Shown here in pieces: positions 57,607 to 64,000 of a stretch of 64,000 bases of DNA; the first letter of the stretch is position 1, and every line of letters starts with the position of its first letter. The notes under the pieces are model-generated. The model saw nothing but the letters and a program-made list of their open reading frames with translations. It was not told the DNA's origin and ran no database searches. The DNA is from Bacillus sp. FJAT-42376 (lineage in GTDB: Bacteria > Bacillota > Bacilli > Bacillales > Bacillaceae): NCBI RefSeq assembly GCF_003816055.1, contig NZ_CP033906.1, positions 1,488,001 to 1,552,000 on the forward strand. Direction: 5' to 3'. Made by a program: the position numbers and the translations under genes.

Positions 57607-57680
57607 AAAAGTCTGCTCTCCAATGGTGAACTAATTTCCCATTGCAAAAGCGGTTAATATGATTATAACAGGGGCAGTGC

Positions 57681-58784
57681 TCATTGAAAAGTAAAAGAAC
57701 GGGCCGGATGATTTTTCCTGTAGGCATTCATAAAATCAGCCAGCTTTTCGCATGCTTCCAGCGGAACAGCGTTATAAATAGAAGCGCGGCATCCGCCTAT
57801 GCTCCGGTGGCCGTTTAAGCCGATGAATCCCTTTTCTGCGGCTTTTAATAGAAAATCCTTTTCCAGTTCTTTATCCGGAAGAGTGAATGTGATATTCATG
57901 TGGCTTTCGCTGCCCTTTTCCGCATGGCCTCTGTAAAATCCTTCACTGCCGGCAATCGAATCATAGAGAAGGGAAGCCTTCTCGCTGTTTTTTTTCTTCA
58001 GCCCGGCTGTTCCACCTTGAGACTCTGCCCATTCGAGTACAAGGCCCAGCATATAAATGGCAAATGTCGGCGGGGTATTGTAAAGAGAATCGGTCGAAGC
58101 ATGAGTATTGTAATCGAGGAATTTAGACAGGCTGTTTGTGCTTCCGCTCAGCCACTGCTTATCAGCGATCACAACCGTTACCCCGGAAGGTCCGAGATTT
58201 TTCTGGGCTCCACCATAAATCAATCCGAATTTGCTGATATCGACAGGCCGGGAGAGAATATCACTGGACATGTCCGCTACAAGCGGAGCATCTGTATCGG
58301 GAAATTCATGCCATTGTGTTCCGTAAATGGTGTTGTTTGAAGTAATGTGCACATAAGAGACCCCATCCTCTCCTTCCCATTCAGAGCGGGAGGGGATGGA
58401 TCGGTATTGATTCGCCTTGGAAGAGGCAATCACTTTTGTCTGCCCGATTTTTTCGGCTTCCTTGAGGGCCTTCTCAGACCAGGATCCGGTAAGGATATAT
58501 CCCGCTGTCTCCTGTTTTTTTAGAAAATTAAGCGGCACCATGGAAAATTGAAGACTGGCTCCGCCCTGTAAAAAAAGGATGTCATGGGTATCCGGAACAT
58601 CCATTAGTTTTTTCAGGCGTGATTTGGCCTCCGCATGGACAGCCTCGTAATGCTTTCCCCTGTGGCTCATTTCCATAATGGACATCCCTGTGCCTTGAAA
58701 ATTGATAAATTCTTTCTGTGCCTTCTCCAGAACGGAAATCGGCAAAGCAGCAGGTCCTGCGCTGAAGTTCAAAGCTCTCACCAT
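57681..58784 (-). CDS. serC: Phosphoserine aminotransferase
   Basis: The 367-residue PLP enzyme of the class V aminotransferase fold starts 'NFSAGPAALPISVLEKAQ' and carries the PLP Lys in 'IYGGAQKNLGPSGVTVVI', 'HITSNNTIYGTQW', 'ADMSSDIL' and 'GHRSIGGCRASIYNA'. It converts 3-phosphohydroxypyruvate to phosphoserine in serine synthesis (and acts in pyridoxal phosphate synthesis in some bacteria). It has its place between trpP and hit, as in B. subtilis. Confidence 0.96.
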   Translation of the reverse strand: MVRALNFSAGPAALPISVLEKAQKEFINFQGTGMSIMEMSHRGKHYEAVHAEAKSRLKKLMDVPDTHDILFLQGGASLQFSMVPLNFLKKQETAGYILTGSWSEKALKEAEKIGQTKVIASSKANQYRSIPSRSEWEGEDGVSYVHITSNNTIYGTQWHEFPDTDAPLVADMSSDILSRPVDISKFGLIYGGAQKNLGPSGVTVVIADKQWLSGSTNSLSKFLDYNTHASTDSLYNTPPTFAIYMLGLVLEWAESQGGTAGLKKKNSEKASLLYDSIAGSEGFYRGHAEKGSESHMNITFTLPDKELEKDFLLKAAEKGFIGLNGHRSIGGCRASIYNAVPLEACEKLADFMNAYRKNHPARSFTFQ

Positions 58785-58914
58785 TTGTATAGCCCCCTAA
58801 AGCGTTAATGGAATAAATTAGTTTCATGGTATCATAAATGACTGAGTGTTTTGAATATTTTTTCACAAAACACCTCCGGGGCCGGGTCGTTCGGCTGTCC
58901 GTCAGAACTTCCGG

Positions 58915-58950
58915 AACAAAAAGACAGGCAGCCTTAATAGCGGCTGCCTG
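58915..58950 (-). terminator. Intrinsic terminator of hit
   Basis: CAGGCAGCC (58925-58933) and GGCTGCCTG (58942-58950) form a 9-bp stem; AAAAAG at 58916-58921 gives a U run on the minus strand. Confidence 0.88.
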
Positions 58951-59022
58951 CTTTATAGACCGAAAAATTATTTTGTCCTGGGGAAGTTTCTGCATCTCCG
59001 TCAAGAGCGGCTAAAGCATTCG

Positions 59023-59445
59023 TTAAAGACGGATTCCATCGCGGATTTGAGAAGCAATTTCCTGAAGCTTCTCAGGAGTGTAATCATTCGTATGGGTTTT
59101 CCAGACGGCCCCAAAGCCATCTCCTTTGCCGTACCGGGGAAGAAGATGCATATGATAATGAAAGACCGATTGGCCGGCAATCTCGCCATTATTATTCAGC
59201 AGGTTTAACCCGTCAGGCTGAAACTGCTCCTTGATGGAACGGGCTATAGCGGGCACCGCTTCAAAAAAATGACGGGAAATCTCCGGTGTCATTTCATAAA
59301 TGTTCTCTTTATGTACTTTTGGGACGACTAGCGTATGGCCTTTTGTTACTTGACTAATATCAAGAAAAGCAAGGACATGTTCATTTTCGTAAACTTTCGC
59401 GCCCGGAATTTCTCCGTTAATAATTTTGCAGAAAATACAGCTCAT
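59023..59445 (-). CDS. hit: Hit, histidine-triad nucleotide-binding protein
   Basis: The 140-residue HIT protein shows 'CIFCKIINGEIPGAKVYE' (Cys pair for zinc), 'VLAFLDISQVTKGHTLVVPK' and the triad 'FHYHMHLLPRY'. It hydrolyses nucleoside phosphoramidates. Start 59445 is chosen because the family begins at 'M-x-C-I-F-C'; the open frame extends upstream without support. Divergent from a small membrane gene. Confidence 0.95.
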   Translation of the reverse strand: MSCIFCKIINGEIPGAKVYENEHVLAFLDISQVTKGHTLVVPKVHKENIYEMTPEISRHFFEAVPAIARSIKEQFQPDGLNLLNNNGEIAGQSVFHYHMHLLPRYGKGDGFGAVWKTHTNDYTPEKLQEIASQIRDGIRL

Positions 59446-59552
59446 CCAATCATTCCTTTCACTGGGATTGTTTAGAGGTATTTTACCATAACGGCTTAAC
59501 TGATTGAAACTTATGGAGAAAGCATACGTATAACCAGCAAGGGGGGATGGAT

Positions 59553-59870
59553 GTGAATAAGATAGCAAAGGGACTTGTAACGATGATTGTGCTTGGTGCG
59601 ATCAGCTGGGGAGTTTCAAATGCCGCAGGTGGAACAGCCATTGATTATGCCTTTTTCGTCGGATTGGGCGGGTGTGCTTTTATCCACTATTTTTTTTCAA
59701 CAGGCGGAGCATGGAGTAATTCGGTTAATTCTCTTATCCAATCTGACACCGGAACGAAAATGAATCAGCAGCCATTCCGGCTGCAGGTTAATGTGGTGCT
59801 GTTATCCGCCGCTGTCTTCACGTTCATTGCTCTCATTGCGATGCTGGTGAAGTATGCGAGCTATTTTTAG
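59553..59870 (+). CDS. Small membrane protein with three predicted helices
   Basis: About 105 residues: helix 'LVTMIVLGAISWGVSNAA', helix 'AFFVGLGGCAFIHYFFST', a polar linker with 'SVNSLIQSDTG', and helix 'VVLLSAAVFTFIALIAMLV'. The GTG at 59553 fits the AAGGGGGG spacing better than the in-frame ATG at 59547, which directly abuts it. No family recognised with certainty. It lies between hit and ecsA. Confidence 0.75.
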   Translation: MNKIAKGLVTMIVLGAISWGVSNAAGGTAIDYAFFVGLGGCAFIHYFFSTGGAWSNSVNSLIQSDTGTKMNQQPFRLQVNVVLLSAAVFTFIALIAMLVKYASYF

Positions 59871-60024
59871 GCATAATGTAAAACCTGATGGGGATCACGT
59901 GTGAATTGGAAGAAAATAGATTGGGATTTCAAACGAAGTTTTTGAGGAAAAAGCCGCCGGGTAATCAAGCTGCAGCTGAATTTTTTGCGAAGCAGTAAAG
60001 TGGTTTGGGATTGCACAATAGGAA

Positions 60025-60057
60025 AAGCAGGGCCAAGCCGATCAGCCAGCCCTGCTT
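60025..60057. terminator. Stable hairpin downstream of the small membrane gene
   Basis: AAGCAGGGC (60025-60033) and GCCCTGCTT (60049-60057) pair perfectly. Neither side has a long U run, so termination is uncertain. The 150 bases before it show nothing. Confidence 0.5.
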
Positions 60058-60100
60058 AAAGAAGAAGGTAAGGACCCATTTAAAACGATAATATGCCTTC

Positions 60101-60262
60101 GACAAACACCTCATTTACAGAAGTGAACAGCTAAACATTTCATTCAGAAATCCTGTCCTTTAACAAACACCTCATTTTTAGGCGATGTGCTCGCGGATAA
60201 AATCCTTGACTTTCCCTCTGTTGAACCGTTTAAGCAATTGCGTCTTTGACAAACACCTCATT
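60101..60262. repeat. Three spaced copies of ACAAACACCTCATT upstream of ecsA
   Basis: RACAAACACCTCATT occurs at 60101-60115, 60162-60176 and 60248-60262, each preceded by a CTTT/CTTC-like stretch. On the other strand the motif reads AATGAGGTGTTTGTC. A degenerate copy, TAAACATTTCATT, lies at 60132-60144. Confidence 0.75.
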
Positions 60263-60428
60263 CTCGAAAGTAAATGAACTTCCTTCTTCCTTAACTAGAA
60301 TGTGCTGAAAAGAGGAATTGTATTCTTGGGAAAATATGGACTTAAAAGCGGTGTGGAGGAGACATGAAGCGGGCGCATTTGTTATGATGGGAATTATGAA
60401 GACTAAAGGTATGGAGAGGAACATTCAG

Positions 60429-61178
60429 ATGACATTATTGCATGTAGATGGCGTAACCGGAGGATATACCCGGAACCCTGTCTTGAAGGATGTTACGTTT
60501 CACGTGGAAAAAGGCCAGATTGTGGGGCTGATTGGATTAAATGGTGCAGGAAAAAGTACGGCGATTAAACATATCATCGGTTTGATGGAACCCCGTAAAG
60601 GCAAGATTTCCATTAATGGTCAAACCTTTCATGAAGGTCATGAGCATTACAGGCAGCAGTTTACGTTTATTCCCGAAACACCGATTCTTTATGAAGAGAT
60701 GACGCTGCATGAGCATCTGGAATTAACGGCTATGGCTTATGGTCTCAGCAAAGCAGAATTTGAAAAAAGACTGAAGCCGCTTTTAAAAGAATTCAGGATG
60801 GAAAAAAGGCTGAAATGGTTTCCGGCTCATTTTTCAAAAGGAATGAAGCAGAAGGTCATGATCATGTGCGCCTTTCTTGCAGAGCCGGAATTATATATCA
60901 TCGATGAACCCTTTTTAGGGCTTGATCCGCTTGCGATCAACTCCTTGCTGGAGCAAATGAACACGGCGAAGAAGCGGGGAGCCGGCATATTGATGTCTAC
61001 GCATATTTTAGCGACAGCCGAACGATATTGTGATGCATTCATCATTTTACATAACGGAGAAGTCCGGGCAAAAGGAACACTTGCCGACTTGCAGAAAGAG
61101 TTTGGCATGACGGGGGCCAATCTCGACGATCTCTACATTCAGCTGACGAAGGAAGAAGAAAATGAAGAACGTTCTTGA
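60429..61178 (+). CDS. ecsA: EcsA, ABC transporter ATP-binding protein
   Basis: The 249-residue ATPase (B. subtilis EcsA 247) has Walker A 'GLNGAGKST', signature 'FSKGMKQK' and Walker B 'LYIIDEPFLGLDP'. EcsAB affects secretion, competence, sporulation and intramembrane proteolysis (RasP) in B. subtilis. ATG 60429 is chosen for GGAGAGGAAC upstream. Its end overlaps ecsB by 17 bases. Confidence 0.95.
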   Translation: MTLLHVDGVTGGYTRNPVLKDVTFHVEKGQIVGLIGLNGAGKSTAIKHIIGLMEPRKGKISINGQTFHEGHEHYRQQFTFIPETPILYEEMTLHEHLELTAMAYGLSKAEFEKRLKPLLKEFRMEKRLKWFPAHFSKGMKQKVMIMCAFLAEPELYIIDEPFLGLDPLAINSLLEQMNTAKKRGAGILMSTHILATAERYCDAFIILHNGEVRAKGTLADLQKEFGMTGANLDDLYIQLTKEEENEERS

Positions 61179-62382
61179 GCTTTGGGGCGCCCGTCTGGAA
61201 GAGCATATAAAAGAGGTCCGCTCGTATTTGCGGTACATGCTGAACGACCATCTCCTGATTGTCATGATTTTTTTGCTCGCAGGAGGTGCGCTTGGGTATC
61301 AGTCCTGGCTGAAAGAACTGCCGGACTCCTTTCCGGCTGAGATTCTGATTGCCGCTGTATTTGCCCTGATTTTAATTTTTTCAAGCGTTCGGACGTTATT
61401 TAAGGAAGCAGATCTCGTATTTTTGCTTCCGCTCGAGGAAAAAATGCATACCTATTTGAAAAAAGCAAAAGGATACAGCTTTATTCAATCCCTAATTCCC
61501 CTGATCCTTTTATACCTGCTGCTGGGCCCGCTTTATCTTGCGGTTTCGGTTTCCGGGACCCCTTACATCTATACGGGGGTTCTCCTGTTGGTTCTAAACT
61601 TTTGGAATATGGAATCCGATTGGTTTATTTCTTATTCAGATGATGCGTCATCTGCGATTTGGGACCGTATCGTCCGGTTTGCTTTGAACGCGGCGGTCCT
61701 TTATTTTGTTCTTACTGAACATTATCTGTTTGCCGTGATCGTGATCGTGCTGATGCTTGGTCTGATGATCTATTATGCAAAGGCAGCGAAAGGCAAAGGG
61801 CTTAAGTGGGACCGTCTCATCCGGACGGAATTAAGAAAGAAACAGTCTTTTTACCGCCTGGCCAACCTTTTTACGGATGTGCCGAAGCTGAAAAAAGAAG
61901 CGCACAGAAGAGCGTATTTGGATTGGGTTTTGCAAAGCATCCGGTATGGGCGTGAACATGTATACATGTACATGTTTGCGCGCGCATTTATTAGAAGTAC
62001 GGATTACCTTGGCATTTTCATCCGTCTGACGGTCATATCGGGACTCGTGCTCGGATTCGCGGACATGAGTTTATGGGCGGCGGTGCTCGTAACAGCGGGA
62101 ACGATTTTTCTGACTGGAATCCAGCTGATTGTTCTTGTCCGTCATTTTGATATGCTTTCCATTCCGGATTTGTATCCCGTTCATCCGGAGACTAAGCTGA
62201 AAAGCTTTTTAACCCTGCTGCGCAACATTCTTTTTGTGCAGGGGCTGATACTGGGCGCCGTTCTGCTCGTGAAAATGGAGTGGATTCAAGGTGCTGCTTC
62301 GATTGGAGGAGCCATCGTATTTGTTCTCATCTTTGTCAGCGGCTACGCGAAGAAACGCATTGAGAAGATGTACAGGGGGTAA
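61162..62382 (+). CDS. ecsB: EcsB, ABC transporter permease
   Basis: The 406-residue membrane protein (B. subtilis 408) has about eight to ten helices, with an early cytoplasmic start 'LELWGARLEEHIKEVRSYLRYM' typical of EcsB. It is the membrane partner of EcsA; the transported substrate is unresolved. Start lies within the ecsA 3' end. Confidence 0.94.
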   Translation: MKNVLELWGARLEEHIKEVRSYLRYMLNDHLLIVMIFLLAGGALGYQSWLKELPDSFPAEILIAAVFALILIFSSVRTLFKEADLVFLLPLEEKMHTYLKKAKGYSFIQSLIPLILLYLLLGPLYLAVSVSGTPYIYTGVLLLVLNFWNMESDWFISYSDDASSAIWDRIVRFALNAAVLYFVLTEHYLFAVIVIVLMLGLMIYYAKAAKGKGLKWDRLIRTELRKKQSFYRLANLFTDVPKLKKEAHRRAYLDWVLQSIRYGREHVYMYMFARAFIRSTDYLGIFIRLTVISGLVLGFADMSLWAAVLVTAGTIFLTGIQLIVLVRHFDMLSIPDLYPVHPETKLKSFLTLLRNILFVQGLILGAVLLVKMEWIQGAASIGGAIVFVLIFVSGYAKKRIEKMYRG

Positions 62383-62385
62383 AGG

Positions 62386-63093
62386 ATGAGCTATGAAAAG
62401 GAAGTGCAGGAAGAGCTTTCTCTCTGGAAACTGAGGTTGCTGAAACGCCCTTCCATATGGCAGAGGAAATCGAAAGACGTTCAATCGGTCATAACAGCCC
62501 GCATCCCAAAGAAAGTTCATGCTGCCCTTACGGAGAGCATCCGGCTCATGACTGAAATAACCATTAAAGGGTCACAGTGGACAAACGGAGAGGCAGGAGC
62601 GGATTTTAAAACGCTTGAGGAGAAAGACGAAGCGATACGTGCTCTGCTGTCCAGGTATAAGAAAACAGCCGCATTTGAGGGAGCTGCCACAGGTGCCGGG
62701 GGATTTGCTGCAGGGATGGCGGACTTTCCTCTGCTTTTCGGCATCAAAATGAAATTTCTTTATGAGGCAGCAAGCATCTATGGTTTTCCACCCAAGAGCT
62801 TGGAAGAAAGACTGTATATCTTGATGATTTTCCAGCTCGCCTTTTCAAGCAGTGAGGTAAAGCTTGCGACGCTTGAAATTCTGGAGAAATGGCCGGAAGC
62901 TCCTCTCAGCGCTGAGGATATGGACTGGCAGCAGTTTCAGCAGGAGTACAGGGATCACATTGATCTCGTGAAAATGCTGCAGCTCGTTCCGGGAATCGGG
63001 GCTGCGGTCGGCGGCGCTGCAAACTTCAGACTGCTCGGCGAACTGGGAGAAACGGCAATGAAGGTATATCAGATGAGAATATTGAACGGTTAA
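62386..63093 (+). CDS. ecsC: EcsC family protein
   Basis: The 235-residue protein (B. subtilis EcsC 236) has the EcsC-domain motifs 'GAATGAGGFAAGMADFPLLFGIKMKFLYEAASIYG' and 'LVPGIGAAVGGAANFRLLGELGETA', glycine-rich hydrophobic stretches. Three bases separate it from ecsB. Function unknown. Confidence 0.94.
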   Translation: MSYEKEVQEELSLWKLRLLKRPSIWQRKSKDVQSVITARIPKKVHAALTESIRLMTEITIKGSQWTNGEAGADFKTLEEKDEAIRALLSRYKKTAAFEGAATGAGGFAAGMADFPLLFGIKMKFLYEAASIYGFPPKSLEERLYILMIFQLAFSSSEVKLATLEILEKWPEAPLSAEDMDWQQFQQEYRDHIDLVKMLQLVPGIGAAVGGAANFRLLGELGETAMKVYQMRILNG

Positions 63094-63096
63094 AAA

Positions 63097-63132
63097 GAAG
63101 AGCCTGCCCAGCTTGTGTGGCAGGCTCTTCAT
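63097..63132. terminator. Bidirectional terminator between ecsC and yhaA
   Basis: AAGAGCCTGCC and GGCAGGCTCTT pair around a 10-base loop, with T-rich stretches on both sides. Confidence 0.9.
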
Positions 63133-63133
63133 T

Positions 63134-64000
63134 TTATAGCCCGGCTGCGTTTTCAGCCGCTCCCATCCTTGCTTCTTCATGCTCATAGTGGACAAATAAA
63201 GAAGCGAACGTTTTGGCGGCGATCAGCATTGCTTTCTCGTCAAAATCAAATTTCGGATGATGGTGCGGATGGGCAGCATCAGGATCTGACGGCATGGCAC
63301 CTGTGAAAAAGAAGCTTCCTTTCAGCTCCTGCAAATAATAGGCGAAATCCTCTCCGCCCATTTGGAGCGGACTCTCTTCTACATTCGTTACCCCGGGCAC
63401 ATCCTCGGCTAATTCTTTTACATAAAGGGTTTCTGCCAGGTGATTCACCACAGCAGGATAGCCGCGGTCATAAACATACGTATAATCCGCATCGTAAAGC
63501 AGGCAGGCAGCCTGAATGGCTTTTTCAATCTCCCGTTCCGCCTGATCTCTCACTTCTTCTTTAAAGGTTCGGGCCGTTCCAATGAGTTTTGCCGTATCGG
63601 CTATGATATTAAAGGCGTTTTCGGCCTTAAACGTTCCAACTGAAACAACCGCTGCTTCGACCGGGTCAACTTTCCGGCTGACGATCTGCTGCAAATTCGA
63701 CATGACCTGAGCGCCGATCATGATGGCATCCTTCGTTAAATGAGGCTGTGCTCCGTGTCCGCCCTTCCCTTGAATGCCAATTTCAAATCGGTCGGCCGCA
63801 GCCATAATGGGGCCATTCCTGTACTGAATCGTTCCGAGAGGAGCAACGGACCAGAGATGGGTCCCGAAAATAGCGTCTGCGCCATCCAGGCAGCCGGCCC
63901 CCACCATGCTTTTCGCTCCGCCCGGCGCATATTCCTCGGCATGCTGATGGATCAAAAGAACATTGCCGCTTAAAGATTCACGGTACTTATGCATCACCTT
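63134..64000 (-). CDS. yhaA: YhaA, M20-family amidohydrolase (partial, cut by the right edge)
   Basis: About 289 C-terminal codons are present; the reading frame stays open through the edge, and the M20D family is near 395 residues, so the N-terminal metal site lies outside. Visible are 'VLLIHQHAEEYAPGGAKSM' with the catalytic Glu pair, 'GIQGKGGHGAQPHLTKDAI' (dimerisation domain), and the metal ligand region 'MGGEDFAYYLQ'. The family deacylates N-acyl amino acids (hippurate or N-acetyl-diaminopimelate type). The family is firm; the substrate is not. Confidence 0.9.
   Translation of the reverse strand, partial: KVMHKYRESLSGNVLLIHQHAEEYAPGGAKSMVGAGCLDGADAIFGTHLWSVAPLGTIQYRNGPIMAAADRFEIGIQGKGGHGAQPHLTKDAIMIGAQVMSNLQQIVSRKVDPVEAAVVSVGTFKAENAFNIIADTAKLIGTARTFKEEVRDQAEREIEKAIQAACLLYDADYTYVYDRGYPAVVNHLAETLYVKELAEDVPGVTNVEESPLQMGGEDFAYYLQELKGSFFFTGAMPSDPDAAHPHHHPKFDFDEKAMLIAAKTFASLFVHYEHEEARMGAAENAAGL

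Noticed and set aside
58785..58860. T-box leader of serC
   Set aside because: The leader is short and lacks the T-box sequence and a specifier stem.

Overview
The window reads as a chromosome segment of a Bacillus-type member of the Bacillaceae (Bacillus/Metabacillus-like). The strongest argument is long-range synteny with the Bacillus subtilis yheE-yhaA region: yheE, yheD, yheC, yheB, yheA, then yhaX, hemZ, yhaR, yhaQ, yhaP, yhaO, yhaN, yhaM, yhaL, prsA, yhaJ, yhaI, scoC (hpr), yhaH, trpP, serC, hit, ecsA, ecsB, ecsC and the start of yhaA. Sporulation genes, a Gram-positive lipoprotein foldase, CcpA-type cre sites and a TRAP-type leader fit the same group. No tRNA, rRNA, CRISPR array, prophage or intact insertion sequence was recognised.

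Layout: 0-1 kb holds a PucR-type regulator and a tandem intergenic repeat. 1.4-8.4 kb is the yhe block, with four ATP-grasp YheC/YheD-type genes in one operon where B. subtilis has two, divergent from yheB-yheA. 8.5-10.9 kb has an acetyl-xylan-esterase-like protein and an FMNH2 monooxygenase. 11.1-24.6 kb is a galactoside-utilisation island: two tandem paralogous modules (ROK repressor, lipoprotein binding protein, two permeases), then a family 35 beta-galactosidase and a family 36 alpha-galactosidase. Both modules share one promoter plan (cre-like motifs and AT-rich ROK operator candidates), and neither encodes a transport ATPase. 24.6-30.6 kb holds yhaX, an S66 peptidase, an alpha/beta hydrolase with its TetR regulator, hemZ and an acetyltransferase. 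30.7-36.3 kb is a five-gene fatty-acid beta-oxidation operon ending in yhaR, with a perfect cre match in front. 36.5-45 kb has a dicarboxylate/amino-acid symporter, yhzD, yhaQP, an AT-rich imported-looking ABC/regulator cassette and small genes. 45-50.7 kb is the yhaO-yhaN-yhaM-yhaL nuclease group. 50.7-56.6 kb carries a cold-shock gene, prsA, two YjcZ microproteins, 1.2 kb of nested repeats, yhaJ, yhaI, scoC and yhaH. 57-64 kb is trpP, serC, hit, ecsABC and partial yhaA.

The most unusual material is in the gene gaps. At 52.86-53.58 kb there is a modular hairpin element whose copies share flanks and stem architecture while their stems carry compensatory base-pair changes; a 63-bp hairpin module is nested in two of them. 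The yhaM-yhaL junction carries a near-perfect anti-Shine-Dalgarno stem that should mask yhaL. The trpP leader has five triplets spaced exactly two bases apart over its ribosome-binding region, as expected of a TRAP site. The HAD protein YhaX has Asn at the position of the catalytic Asp. Three intergenic loci carry short motifs repeated in series, two of them with a 20-21 bp period. All functional statements rest on motif reading and remembered family knowledge; no database search was run.
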